From Criibacterium bergeronii (GTDB lineage: Bacteria; Bacillota; Clostridia; Peptostreptococcales; Filifactoraceae): DNA of 44,195 nucleotides. The stretch spans positions 1-44,195 of the forward strand of contig NZ_MBEW02000015.1 of the NCBI RefSeq assembly GCF_001693775.2, in the 5' to 3' direction. Below are positions 35,857 through 44,013 of the stretch, one piece after another; position 1 is the first letter of the stretch; each line of letters starts with the position of its first letter. Under the pieces are notes generated by a model, which made no database searches, was not told the DNA's origin, and saw nothing but the letters and a program-made list of their open reading frames with translations. The position numbers and the translations under genes are program-made.

Positions 35857-35883
35857 AAAGAGCCGAGTAATTTCGGCTCTTTT
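35857..35883 (+). terminator. Terminator after the AbgT-family gene
   Basis: AAAGAGCCGA (35857-35866) and TCGGCTCTTT (35873-35882) form a perfect 10-bp stem with a six-base loop and trailing T run, 15 bases after the stop. Confidence 0.9.
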
Positions 35884-35942
35884 AGAATAAAAATGTAAAT
35901 AAATCTTCAAGTTAACTAAAAAACAAATTGAAAGGGGAAATA

Positions 35943-37043
35943 ATGGAAAATTCAAGAGTTATTGAGCGTTTCTTAGAATATGTAAAAATAGATAGCCCGA
36001 CTAAAGAAGAAAAACAATTTAGACAAAGATTGGAGCAAGATTTAGACAAATTAGGTATTAGTCACGAGCTTGATAATGCAGGAGACGTGATAGGTTGCAA
36101 TACTGGCAATCTGATTGCAAAAATTCAAGGTACTGGCGACAAGACTATACTATTTTCAGCACATATGGACACTGTATCTCCAGGCAGAGGTATAGAGCCT
36201 GAAATTAAAGACGGTGTTATTACATCTAAAGGGCAAACAATACTTGCTGCGGATGACAAGGCTGGAGTATCAGCTATAATAGAAATGCTTACGGTGCTAA
36301 AAGAAGAAAAAATTCCACATCATAATATAGTGGTAGCATTTACAGTATCGGAAGAAGTTGGACTTTCAGGCTCTAAAAATCTTGATTATTCAAAATTTAG
36401 TGCAGATTATGGAATAGTCGTTGACTCAGGGGGTGCTCCGGGAAATGTTGTAGTCCAAGGTCCGGCTCAAAATAAAGTGAATGTCACTTTTGTAGGTAAG
36501 GCTGCTCACGCTGGAGTAGCACCAGAAAAAGGAGTATCCGCAATAAAAATCGCAGCAGAGGCAATCGCCAATATGAAACTGGGAAGAATAGACGAAGAAA
36601 CAACAGCCAATATAGGCTCTATAAATGGCGGCGGTGCTACAAATATAGTAACAGATAGAGTAGAAATCAAGGCAGAAGTAAGGTCACTTAATGGAGAAAA
36701 ATTAAAAGCACAAACAGAGCATATGATAAAATGTGTAACTGATGCTCAAGAAAAATATGGTCTTAAAGCAGAAATTGAAGTTATATCAGCATATAGTGCG
36801 TTTAAAATTGATGAAGATAGTGAAGTTATTAAAGCTGTTAAAGCTGCTTGCGAAAAGACAGGATTAGAATTTGTAGCCGGAAAAACAGGCGGAGGTTCAG
36901 ATACAAACAATTATTGCCTTAACAATATACCATCGGTTAATTTAGGCATAGGTATGGGGAATTCTCATGCAATTGAAGAATTTATCAATATAGAAGATAT
37001 CGAAAAATGCACCAAATTATTGATTGAAATTGCAAAAGCCTAA
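35943..37043 (+). CDS. PepT-like M20 family metallopeptidase
   Basis: A cytoplasmic dizinc aminopeptidase of the M20 family, PepT-like subgroup (tripeptidase relatives). From the ATG at 35943 (behind AAAGGGGA) it is 366 residues. Metal and catalytic residues are visible: His74 and Asp76 in FSAHMDTVSP, bridging Asp104 in LAADDKAG, catalytic Glu137 and metal-binding Glu138 in VSEEVGLSG, Asp161 in VVDSGG and His342 in GNSHAIEEF. Lid-domain residues lie in AHAGVAPEKGVSAI. It is separated from the AbgT gene by a terminator but could receive readthrough. The substrate is a short peptide or acyl-glutamate; not resolvable here. Confidence 0.92.
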   Translation: MENSRVIERFLEYVKIDSPTKEEKQFRQRLEQDLDKLGISHELDNAGDVIGCNTGNLIAKIQGTGDKTILFSAHMDTVSPGRGIEPEIKDGVITSKGQTILAADDKAGVSAIIEMLTVLKEEKIPHHNIVVAFTVSEEVGLSGSKNLDYSKFSADYGIVVDSGGAPGNVVVQGPAQNKVNVTFVGKAAHAGVAPEKGVSAIKIAAEAIANMKLGRIDEETTANIGSINGGGATNIVTDRVEIKAEVRSLNGEKLKAQTEHMIKCVTDAQEKYGLKAEIEVISAYSAFKIDEDSEVIKAVKAACEKTGLEFVAGKTGGGSDTNNYCLNNIPSVNLGIGMGNSHAIEEFINIEDIEKCTKLLIEIAKA

Positions 37044-37177
37044 TCAGTATTAATTAAAACCATTAATATTTAAGTCAAGTTGTTTTTGATAAGGTTATAC
37101 AAAGTGAACACACTTGTGAGTGCATTTACTTTGATAAATTACCAGGTGGATGTTTAAAATTTACTCAAAAAAAACAG

Positions 37178-37206
37178 TTGAAATATAATTTTATATATGT
37201 TACAAT
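37178..37206 (+). promoter_or_regulatory. Promoter of the glpP cluster
   Basis: TTGAAA (37178-37183) and TACAAT (37201-37206) are exactly 17 bases apart, which puts the transcript start near 37213 and leaves a leader of about 185 bases before glpP. Confidence 0.72.
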
Positions 37207-37223
37207 TGAGAAAAGAATAGAAA

Positions 37224-37302
37224 AACGTTTTTGAGACTTGAGCGAACGAAAACAACGTTGAGACTAAAAAAACTCGACTTGTGTTTTGTTCGCTGTTTTA
37301 TT
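37224..37302 (+). promoter_or_regulatory. Antiterminator/terminator leader upstream of glpP
   Basis: Terminator form: AGCGAAC (37241-37247) with GTTCGCT (37288-37294), AAAACA (37249-37254) with TGTTTT (37282-37287), and GTTGAG (37257-37262) with CTCGAC (37273-37278), followed by GTTTTATT. Antiterminator form: AACGTT-TTT (37224-37232) with AAA-AACGTT (37250-37252, 37254-37259, one bulged C). The second uses the terminator's 5' arm, so only one can form. Downstream CAGCGAA (37312-37318) can also pair with TTCGCTG (37289-37295). GlpP is the candidate switch protein. Confidence 0.68.
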
Positions 37303-37397
37303 AAAAATGAGCAGCGAAAATAAATGCTCTACGGTTATAAAAAAGCACTATTTCAAAAACTAATAGATTTGCCTAAAATAAATATTGGAGAAATGAG

Positions 37398-37964
37398 ATG
37401 AAGAGTGATTTTATAGATAGGCTATACGACAACCCGCTGATAATGGCTATAAAAAACGATGAAGAGCTGGAAAAATGTATAGATTATGACAACGAAATTG
37501 TTTTTTTGCTATATGGAGATGTGTGCAACATTCAAGACAAGGTTAGCCAATTAAAATCCAAAGGAAAATTTGTATTAGTACATACAGACCTCATTCAAGG
37601 ACTATCTAACAAAGAGATAGCAGTAGATTTCGTAAAAAAATACACAGAATCTGACGGTATCATATCGACAAAAGAAAACTGCACCAAAAGAGCAAATGAG
37701 ATTGGACTTTGCTCAGTACTGAGATATTTTGTACTGGACTCTATGTCATACTCAAATGTCAAATCGCAGATAAAAAATGTCCATGCTGATGCCGTAGAGA
37801 TATTACCTGGCAATATGCCCAAGGTAATAAGCAATATATCAAAAATGTCTAATAAGCCTATAATAACTGGAGGTTTGATTTCATCAAAAGACGAAGTAAT
37901 GCTCATGTTAAAATCAGGAGCGGTTGCTATTTCGTCTACCAACAGTGACGTATGGCAAGTTTGA
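37398..37964 (+). CDS. glpP: Glycerol-3-phosphate-responsive antiterminator GlpP
   Basis: GlpP binds leader mRNA in the presence of glycerol-3-phosphate and prevents termination of glp transcripts. The 188-residue length is typical. The family's TIM-barrel-like features are visible: LLYGDVCNIQDKVSQLK near the start, FVLVHTDLIQGLS, SDGIISTK, AVEILPGNMPKVI (phosphate-contact region) and PIITGGLISSKDEVMLMLKSGAVAISST. GGAG lies 8-11 bases before the ATG. Its own leader has an antiterminator/terminator pair, suggesting autoregulation. GlpA-type dehydrogenase genes lie downstream beyond a TRAP transporter. Confidence 0.93.
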   Translation: MKSDFIDRLYDNPLIMAIKNDEELEKCIDYDNEIVFLLYGDVCNIQDKVSQLKSKGKFVLVHTDLIQGLSNKEIAVDFVKKYTESDGIISTKENCTKRANEIGLCSVLRYFVLDSMSYSNVKSQIKNVHADAVEILPGNMPKVISNISKMSNKPIITGGLISSKDEVMLMLKSGAVAISSTNSDVWQV

Positions 37965-38038
37965 CATTATGATTTTAGAAAGGAGGAACAACTAGCAATA
38001 GTAAAATATAATTTAAAAAAAATTTAGGAGGAAACATA

Positions 38039-39091
38039 ATGAAAAAATCACTAGTTGCCATATCTTTAGCAATGGCAATGCTACTTACAGCCTGTGGCGG
38101 CGGAGGAAAAGCCCCAGCTACAGAAACCAAAGACGCAAAGGAAACTAAGACAGAGCAAAGTGCACCTACTGAAAAAAGAGTAATAAAGGTATCAACAAAG
38201 TTCGTAGATGACGAACAGACAGCTATATCTCTTAAAAAAGTTGTAGAAAAAGTAAATGAAAGAAGTAACGGTTCATTAGAATTACAACTTTTTGCAAATG
38301 GTATTTTGCCAATAGGCAAAGATGGTATGGAGCAGGTAGTAGCAGGCTCTGACTGGATACTAGTAGACGGCGTAAACTTTTTGGGTGACTATGTACCTGA
38401 TTACAATGCAATAACTGGACCATTCCTATACAAGACATTTGACGAATATTTCCATATAGTAGATGGACCTATAGGACAAGAGTTAAACAAACAAGCAGAA
38501 GAAAAAGGAATAAAAGTTTTAAATATGGATTGGGTTTTTGGATTTAGAAGTATGGAAACTAATAAACCTATAAAAACTCCTGATGACGTAAAAGGACTAA
38601 ACATACGCGTCCCTACTAGCCAACTTTATACTTACACTATAGAAGCTATGGGTGGAAATCCGGTAGCTATGCCATATCCTGATACTTATGCAGCATTACA
38701 GCAAGGTGTTATAGATGGCGTTGAAGGCTCAATCATGTCTTACTATGGCACAAAGCAATATGAAAACGTAAAAGAATATTCACTTACTAGACATTTACTA
38801 GGTGTATCTGCAGTTGTTATAGGCACAAAGCTATGGGATAAGCTAACACCTGAAGAACAGACTATTTTGATGGAAGAATTTGAAAACGGAGCAAAAGACA
38901 ACCTTGACGCTACAAACAAATTGGAAAAAGAATATGAAGAAAAATTAAAAGCTGAGGGTGTACACTTTAACGAAGTAGACACTAAAGCATTCCAAGATGC
39001 AACTCAGGTAGTATATACAAAATTTGACAAATGGACACCTGGCATATACGAAAGAGTGCTAGATGAGCTTTCAAAGATGGAACAAAAATAA
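38039..39091 (+). CDS. dctP: TRAP transporter substrate-binding lipoprotein (DctP family)
   Basis: The extracellular binding subunit of a tripartite, sodium-driven TRAP importer, 350 residues. A signal peptide ends in lipobox LTAC (Cys19), so it is lipid-anchored to the membrane. The DctP core segment GLNIRVPTSQLYTYTIEAMG holds Arg190, the residue that in most studied TRAP binding proteins pairs with the ligand carboxylate; YAALQQGVIDGVEG follows. TTAGGAGG precedes the ATG. It lies 74 bases after glpP. The family suggests an organic acid as ligand. A hairpin downstream may raise its output over dctQ and dctM. Confidence 0.94.
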   Translation: MKKSLVAISLAMAMLLTACGGGGKAPATETKDAKETKTEQSAPTEKRVIKVSTKFVDDEQTAISLKKVVEKVNERSNGSLELQLFANGILPIGKDGMEQVVAGSDWILVDGVNFLGDYVPDYNAITGPFLYKTFDEYFHIVDGPIGQELNKQAEEKGIKVLNMDWVFGFRSMETNKPIKTPDDVKGLNIRVPTSQLYTYTIEAMGGNPVAMPYPDTYAALQQGVIDGVEGSIMSYYGTKQYENVKEYSLTRHLLGVSAVVIGTKLWDKLTPEEQTILMEEFENGAKDNLDATNKLEKEYEEKLKAEGVHFNEVDTKAFQDATQVVYTKFDKWTPGIYERVLDELSKMEQK

Positions 39092-39108
39092 AATAATATA
39101 AATATTTT

Positions 39109-39154
39109 ACCTGCCAATGGTTACTATTAAAAATATCTGTTGGCAGGTTTATAT
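39109..39154 (+). terminator. Hairpin between dctP and dctQ (attenuator or mRNA stabiliser)
   Basis: ACCTGCCAA (39109-39117) and TTGGCAGGT (39140-39148) form a perfect 9-bp stem with a 22-base loop and a short TTTATAT tail. It sits 18 bases after the dctP stop. Such hairpins commonly allow more binding protein than permease to be made. Confidence 0.7.
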
Positions 39155-39200
39155 AAAAATATATTTGTCAACCAAAATAAAATTGTATTTGGAGTCAACA

Positions 39201-39698
39201 ATGAAAAAATTTTTAAAGGAATTTGAACTTAATATAGGCTCTGCGTTTTATGCGGTGACGTTCGTTTTGGCCGTAATAAATGTAATCACTAGATATTTTT
39301 TCAGTTTTACGTTTTTTTGGGCTGAAGAAGTTGCCGTAGGGTGTTTTGTTTGGGTAATCTTTTTAGGATTTTCTTATTCATATAGGACAGATAAGCTGAT
39401 AGGCATATCCGCATTGGTAGACCTTTTTCACGGAAAGGTGCATGATGTTTTAGCTATCATAACTAATTTAATCGTTTTGGTAATTTCAACTATAATGTTT
39501 TATTTTTCATGGCAATACATAGTAAACATGACAAAAATAACTGCAGCACTTGAGCTACCATATCAGCTGATTTATACGTCTATACTAGTTGCTTTTTTAT
39601 TAATTTGTATATATTCATGTATCAAAGCATACAAGCTTGTTAAAAAAGCAAAGTCAGAAGATAAAGTATCTGAAACGACACCAAATAAGGAGGGCTGA
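39201..39698 (+). CDS. dctQ: TRAP transporter small membrane subunit (DctQ family)
   Basis: The small membrane subunit, 165 residues from the ATG at 39201, which has TTGGAG seven bases upstream; the alternative start at 39117 would begin inside the intercistronic hairpin. Four helices are visible (FYAVTFVLAVINVITRYF; EEVAVGCFVWVIFLGFSY; LAIITNLIVLVISTIMFYF; LIYTSILVAFLLICIYSC). The WAEEVAVGCFVW and YRTDKLIGI segments are typical of DctQ. It ends three bases before dctM. Confidence 0.93.
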   Translation: MKKFLKEFELNIGSAFYAVTFVLAVINVITRYFFSFTFFWAEEVAVGCFVWVIFLGFSYSYRTDKLIGISALVDLFHGKVHDVLAIITNLIVLVISTIMFYFSWQYIVNMTKITAALELPYQLIYTSILVAFLLICIYSCIKAYKLVKKAKSEDKVSETTPNKEG

Positions 39699-39700
39699 TA

Positions 39701-40990
39701 ATGCAATTTATACCGATAGTGGTTTTATTTATATTGTTTTTTCTAAACGTGCCGATAGCATTTTCGCTTATGGGTTCATCGCTAGTTTACTTCATATTTA
39801 TAAACACAACTATGAGTATGGAAATGGTAATCCAACAGTTTGTAACTTCAGTAGAGTCATTTCCGTATCTAGCGGTGCCATTTTTTATAATGGTAGGTTC
39901 AGTAATGAACTACTCAGGTATATCAGAGGCACTTATGGACTTGGCAAATGTATTGGTTGGTCATACAAAAGGTGGACTGGCACAGGTAAACGTGCTGTTA
40001 TCCGCTTTGATGGGCGGTATATCAGGCTCAGCTAATGCAGATGCTGCGATGCAGTCTAAGATGTTAGTTCCTGAAATGACTAAAAAAGGTTTTCCTTTGC
40101 CATTTTCAGCGGCAGTAACAGCGGCATCTTCTGCTGTCAGCCCTGTAATTCCTCCGGGAACAAATCTGATACTTTACTCTATCATTGCAGGTATACCTGT
40201 AGGTACTATGTTTTTAGCTGCGTATGGTCCTGGTATACTAATGACTATTGCTATGATGATAGTGGTACAGATAATTTCTGTAAAGAGAAACTACAAGCCA
40301 TCATTTGAAAAAAGAGCTACATTTTTAGATTTTATAAAGCAATTAATTCATTCTATATGGGCATTGGTAATACCTTTTGGAATAATAATGGGTATGAGAA
40401 TGGGTGCATTTACACCTACAGAGGCTGGAGCTATAGCTTGTGTATTCGCGTTTTTTGTAGGATTTTTTGTATACAAAAAATTAAAGCTACATCATTTGCC
40501 AATCATATTAAAAGATACAGTACAATCTACCGGAGCGGTGTTATTGATAATAGCAAGTGCTAAGGTATTTGGATATTACATGACACTAGAAAGAATACCT
40601 CAAATGATTACTGAATTCTTAGTAGGCTTTACAAACAGTCCGATTGTACTGCTAATAATAATAAATCTGCTACTTTTAGTAATATGTATGTTTATAGAAG
40701 GTGGAGCTGCACTTGTAATTTTAGCGCCTCTACTAGTACCTGCTGTAAAAACATTTGGTATAGACCCTGTACATTTTGGCATGATTTTTATAGTAAATAT
40801 CATGATTGGTGGATTGACACCTCCATTTGGTTCGATGATGTTTACGGTATGTACAATACTTGATGTAAAACTAGAAGACTTTATAAAAGAGGTTTGGCCA
40901 TTTATAGTATCTTTGCTGTTAGTTTTGGCAATGGTTACATTCTCTGAAAAAATTGCTTTATTTGTACCTCTAATTTTTGGAGGAGTATGA
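39701..40990 (+). CDS. dctM: TRAP transporter large membrane subunit (DctM family)
   Basis: The large permease subunit that couples sodium to substrate import, 429 residues with about 12 helices. Characteristic DctM segments: FVTSVESFPYLAVPFFIMVG, LMGGISGSANADAAMQSKML, SAAVTAASSAVSPVIPPGT (the conserved substrate/sodium loop), AGAIACVFAFFVGFFV and GGLTPPFGSMMFTV. GGAGGG overlaps the dctQ end. Its last codons contain a GGAGGAG ribosome site for the phosphatase gene, whose ATG overlaps the dctM TGA, tying import and dephosphorylation at translation. Confidence 0.95.
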   Translation: MQFIPIVVLFILFFLNVPIAFSLMGSSLVYFIFINTTMSMEMVIQQFVTSVESFPYLAVPFFIMVGSVMNYSGISEALMDLANVLVGHTKGGLAQVNVLLSALMGGISGSANADAAMQSKMLVPEMTKKGFPLPFSAAVTAASSAVSPVIPPGTNLILYSIIAGIPVGTMFLAAYGPGILMTIAMMIVVQIISVKRNYKPSFEKRATFLDFIKQLIHSIWALVIPFGIIMGMRMGAFTPTEAGAIACVFAFFVGFFVYKKLKLHHLPIILKDTVQSTGAVLLIIASAKVFGYYMTLERIPQMITEFLVGFTNSPIVLLIIINLLLLVICMFIEGGAALVILAPLLVPAVKTFGIDPVHFGMIFIVNIMIGGLTPPFGSMMFTVCTILDVKLEDFIKEVWPFIVSLLLVLAMVTFSEKIALFVPLIFGGV

Positions 40991-41781
40991 TGAACGATTT
41001 GGATGACATAAAAGTATTTTTACTTGACATGGATGGTACGATTTATCTTGGTAATACTTTGATAGATGGTGCAAAGGAATTTTTGGAAAAGATAAAAAAA
41101 ACGGGCAGGTCATATATTTTTTTGACAAACAACACATCTAAGGACAAAAACTTATATGTTGAAAAGTTAAATAAACTAGGTATTTCCTCAGAAAAGAGTG
41201 AAATATATTCATCCTCTGATGCGACGATTGCCTACCTAAATGACAAAAATATAAGAAAAGTCTTTTTGGTAGGAAATACGTCGTTGGAAAATGAGTTCAA
41301 AAATAGCGGGATAGAGGTAGTAAAGGAATACGGCAAGGAAATAGACGCTGTAGTATCCAGCTTTGATACTGAGCTGACATACGAAAAATTGCAGATAGCT
41401 TGTGACTATATAATGGATGGTATACTTTATATCAGCACACATCCGGATTTAGTTTGTCCTTTAGAGGGTGGTAGAGTTATGCCGGACAGCGGAGCAATAT
41501 CAAACCTTATATATTCTGTTACTAAAAAACAACCTCTAGTCATTGGCAAACCAGAAAAAACTATGATAAAAGGTGTGCAAAAAAAATATGGTTTTGACAA
41601 GGATAGCTTGCTCATGGTAGGCGATAGATTGTATACCGATGTTGCCATGGGTGAAAAAGCTGGTATAAAATCAGCTTTGGTGTTGTCAGGTGAGACAACA
41701 CTTGAAGATTACGAAAAAAGTGAAATAAAAGCAACGTTCGTATATAATTCAGTAAAAGATATGATAAATCTTATAAACTGA
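40987..41781 (+). CDS. NagD-like HAD-IIA phosphatase
   Basis: A HAD-superfamily phosphatase of the IIA type, 264 residues, the class that includes NagD, 4-nitrophenylphosphatase-like proteins and glycerol-phosphate/phosphoglycolate phosphatases. Motif I FLLDMDGTIYLG (Asp14, Asp16), motif II IFLTNNTSKD, motif III VIGKPEKTM and motif IV MVGDRLYTDVAMG are intact. Its ATG overlaps the dctM stop (ATGATGA); the next ATG at 40990 is an alternative. Context suggests a phosphate ester tied to TRAP substrate or glycerol metabolism, for example glycerol-3-phosphate, but this is inferred. Confidence 0.9.
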   Translation: MMNDLDDIKVFLLDMDGTIYLGNTLIDGAKEFLEKIKKTGRSYIFLTNNTSKDKNLYVEKLNKLGISSEKSEIYSSSDATIAYLNDKNIRKVFLVGNTSLENEFKNSGIEVVKEYGKEIDAVVSSFDTELTYEKLQIACDYIMDGILYISTHPDLVCPLEGGRVMPDSGAISNLIYSVTKKQPLVIGKPEKTMIKGVQKKYGFDKDSLLMVGDRLYTDVAMGEKAGIKSALVLSGETTLEDYEKSEIKATFVYNSVKDMINLIN

Positions 41782-41810
41782 TAAATTATAAATAATTAAT
41801 AATAAGCAGA

Positions 41811-41857
41811 GTGCAGAGAGCTTTCCTATTTTTTATAGGGGCTTTTTGCATTTTTTT
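41811..41857 (+). terminator. Intrinsic terminator (possible attenuator) upstream of mgtC-glpA
   Basis: TGCAGAGAGC (41812-41821) pairs with GCTTTTTGCA (41841-41850, two G-T pairs), and CCTAT (41825-41829) with ATAGG (41835-41839). Seven T follow. The 13-base TTTTTTATAGGGG of the hairpin (41829-41841) is repeated at 41852-41864, overlapping the mgtC ribosome site, so CCTAT has a second possible partner. Confidence 0.85.
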
Positions 41858-41876
41858 ATAGGGGGGAATTAGATAT

Positions 41877-42563
41877 ATGATGCTTGACAGTAAGGAGATG
41901 GTGATAAGAATACTAGTGTCAGCAATCATAGGGGGACTAATAGGATTAGACAGAGAAAAAGGAAATCAGCCGGCTGGTCTTAGGACGCATATACTGGTTA
42001 CAGTAGGCTCTACTCTTGTGATGCTGGTATCGATGTACGGCTTTGTATATGTACCTAGACCGGGTGACAGTGCAAGACTGGCTGCTCAGGTAATAAGCGG
42101 GATAGGTTTTTTGGGTGCAGGTACAATATTTAAGGGTAAGTCTACAGTAAGAGGTCTTACTACTGCTGCAGGCTTGTGGGTATCAGCAGGGCTTGGCTTA
42201 GCTGTTGGTGCTGGTATGTATATACCTGCAGGTGTTACAGCGTTAATCACAATTATTTCTTTGACTATACTAAACCATATAGAAGAAAAAGTTGTATTTA
42301 GAAAGCACAGAAAAGTAAAAATTGTATGCCAACAAAGTGAAAATTTCCTAGGCGATATAGAAAAGGTAGTATTAGGACACAATGCCCGTATAATAAATCT
42401 AAAGCTTGGCTGGGATATACAAAGAGACATCGAGGATTGCAAAAAAATAGATGTGATTATGTATCTTAAATTTATAGATAGTGTAGACATTTTGACACTA
42501 CAGCAAGACATAATGCAAATAGAAGGCGTGGAAAGCTGTCAATTTACGATTGGAAGGGGATAA
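41877..42563 (+). CDS. MgtC/SapB-family membrane protein
   Basis: The 228-residue protein has the MgtC N-terminal membrane domain (IRILVSAIIGGLIGLDREKG, AGLRTHILVTVGSTLVMLVS, QVISGIGFLGAGTIFKGKST, VRGLTTAAGLWVSAGLGLAVG) with the conserved charged motifs between helices. The soluble C-terminal domain (about 145-228) is ACT-like. MgtC proteins affect magnesium homeostasis, ATPase activity or virulence in other species; here it sits between a terminator and the GlpA-like gene, 5 bases upstream of the latter, so it probably belongs to the same transcript. GGGGGG precedes the ATG. Its role in a glycerol cluster is unknown. Confidence 0.88.
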   Translation: MMLDSKEMVIRILVSAIIGGLIGLDREKGNQPAGLRTHILVTVGSTLVMLVSMYGFVYVPRPGDSARLAAQVISGIGFLGAGTIFKGKSTVRGLTTAAGLWVSAGLGLAVGAGMYIPAGVTALITIISLTILNHIEEKVVFRKHRKVKIVCQQSENFLGDIEKVVLGHNARIINLKLGWDIQRDIEDCKKIDVIMYLKFIDSVDILTLQQDIMQIEGVESCQFTIGRG

Positions 42564-42568
42564 AAAAG

Positions 42569-44002
42569 ATGTATGATTGTATTGTAATAGGAGCAGGAGT
42601 AATTGGTTGCTCAGTAGCAAGAGAGCTATCAAGATATGACTGCAAGATAGCGGTACTTGAAAAAGAAGAAGACGTATGTTCAGGCACATCAAAGGCAAAC
42701 AGTGCCATAGTGCACGCTGGCTACGATGCACAAACAGGGTCACTAATGGCAAAGTTAAATGTCAAGGGCAACAAAATGATGAAAAAAATCGTCGAGGACT
42801 TGGATGTTCATTATATAAACAACGGTTCATTGGTTGTGACAAGTAATGAGCAAGATATACCAAAGTTGGAAGAATTGTACCAAAGGGGTATAAAAAACGG
42901 CGTAGAAGATATGCAGATAATATACAAGGACGAGATAAAAAAAATTGAGCCAAATATCGCTGACAGTGTAGTAGCTGCCTTATACGCAAAAACTGCCGGT
43001 ATAATATGTCCGTTTAATTTGACAATAGCCTTTGCAGAAAATGCAAATGTAAATGGAGCAGAATTTATATTTGACACAAAGGTTACCGCATTAGAAAAAA
43101 AAGAAGGCTATTGGGTAGTAAAAGCACAAGATAAAATCTATGAGACAAAGACAATAGTAAACGCCGCAGGTGTGTATTCAGATGTATTTCACAATATGGT
43201 AAGCAATAAAAAAATACATATTACCCCTAGACGAGGAAACTATATGCTACTTGACAAAAAAGTGGGTAATTATGTAAACAACACAATTTTCCAGCTACCA
43301 AATGAATTAGGTAAGGGAGTGCTACTAGCTCCTACAGTTCATGGCAATTTGATAGTAGGACCAAATGCAGAAGACGTGGACGATAAAGAGGCTACCTGCA
43401 CATCAAAAGAGGGATTGCAATTCTTGACAGATAAAGCATCCATGTCTGTAAAAAATCCGCCTCTTAACATGGTAATCACATCTTTTTCAGGCTTGAGAGC
43501 ACATGAGGACGGTCACGAATTTATCATAGGAGAGGTAGAAGATGCTAAGGGATTTGTAGATTGTGCCGGTATAGAGTCACCCGGGCTTACTGCATCGCCT
43601 GCTATAGGTGAAATGGCAGCAGAAATAGTGGCAAATATCATAGACCTGAAAAAGAAAAACAATTTTATAGAAAAACGCAAAGGTTTTAACAGTACAGCAA
43701 AAATGAACAAAGAAGAGCTAAACGCACTGATAAAAAAAGATAAAAGCTATTCACATATCATTTGCAGATGTGAAATGATAACTGAAGGTGAAATAGTAGA
43801 GGCGATAAATAGACCGGTGGGAGCAAAAAGCTTAGACGGAATAAAAAGAAGAGTAAGACCTACATCAGGCAGATGCCAAGGAGGCTTTTGCACACCATTT
43901 TTGATAGATATACTTTCAAGAGAGCTAAACGTACCAAAAGAGCAGATATGCAAAAATAATAAAAATTCTTATCTGTTAACAGGTGAAATTAAACAAGGGT
44001 GA
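42569..44002 (+). CDS. glpA: GlpA-like FAD glycerol-3-phosphate dehydrogenase with [2Fe-2S] domain
   Basis: An FAD-dependent oxidoreductase of the DAO fold, 477 residues, that in Clostridia most often oxidises glycerol-3-phosphate to dihydroxyacetone phosphate. The FAD motif GAGVIG lies at 8-13. The segments SGTSKANSAIVHAGYD and ITPRRGNYMLLDK are typical of the GlpA/GlpO group. The C-terminal BFD-like domain has CRC (Cys399, Cys401) and Cys436/Cys441 in SGRCQGGFC, a CXC...CX4C [2Fe-2S] site. It starts 5 bases after the mgtC stop, and a second flavoprotein gene follows 11 bases later, the usual clostridial glp order. Confidence 0.9.
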   Translation: MYDCIVIGAGVIGCSVARELSRYDCKIAVLEKEEDVCSGTSKANSAIVHAGYDAQTGSLMAKLNVKGNKMMKKIVEDLDVHYINNGSLVVTSNEQDIPKLEELYQRGIKNGVEDMQIIYKDEIKKIEPNIADSVVAALYAKTAGIICPFNLTIAFAENANVNGAEFIFDTKVTALEKKEGYWVVKAQDKIYETKTIVNAAGVYSDVFHNMVSNKKIHITPRRGNYMLLDKKVGNYVNNTIFQLPNELGKGVLLAPTVHGNLIVGPNAEDVDDKEATCTSKEGLQFLTDKASMSVKNPPLNMVITSFSGLRAHEDGHEFIIGEVEDAKGFVDCAGIESPGLTASPAIGEMAAEIVANIIDLKKKNNFIEKRKGFNSTAKMNKEELNALIKKDKSYSHIICRCEMITEGEIVEAINRPVGAKSLDGIKRRVRPTSGRCQGGFCTPFLIDILSRELNVPKEQICKNNKNSYLLTGEIKQG

Positions 44003-44013
44003 GGAGACTGCAA

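Larger units (their letters stand above)
37044..37397 (+). other. 354-base gap before glpP: hairpin, promoter and structured leader
   Basis: No gene is evident. The first part has a two-level hairpin: CAAAGTGAA (37100-37108) with TTTACTTTG (37125-37133), and CACT/AGTG inside it (37111-37114 with 37119-37122). It may be the weak terminator of the peptidase gene. A promoter (37178-37206) and a leader of about 185 bases with alternative hairpins follow; both are listed separately. Confidence 0.7.

Noticed and set aside
37100..37133. Hairpin downstream of the PepT-like gene as a riboswitch
   Set aside because: It has only about 13 pairs, no recognisable aptamer core, and lies upstream of the glpP promoter, so it is more likely a weak terminator.
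37969..37995. Tiny frame MILERRNN with tandem AGG-AGG codons between glpP and dctP
   Set aside because: The AGGAGG looks like an orphan ribosome site without a start codon; the eight-codon frame has no good site of its own. Possible as a leader peptide but unsupported.
39637..40035. Plus-strand frame overlapping dctQ and dctM
   Set aside because: It is an out-of-frame shadow of dctM, which has intact TRAP motifs through the same bases.
42086..42511. Long open frame on the minus strand opposite mgtC
   Set aside because: It lies wholly inside a gene with clear family motifs, has no ribosome site and its translation resembles nothing; the same holds for antisense frames at 18099-18527, 31506-31973 and 8687-8986.
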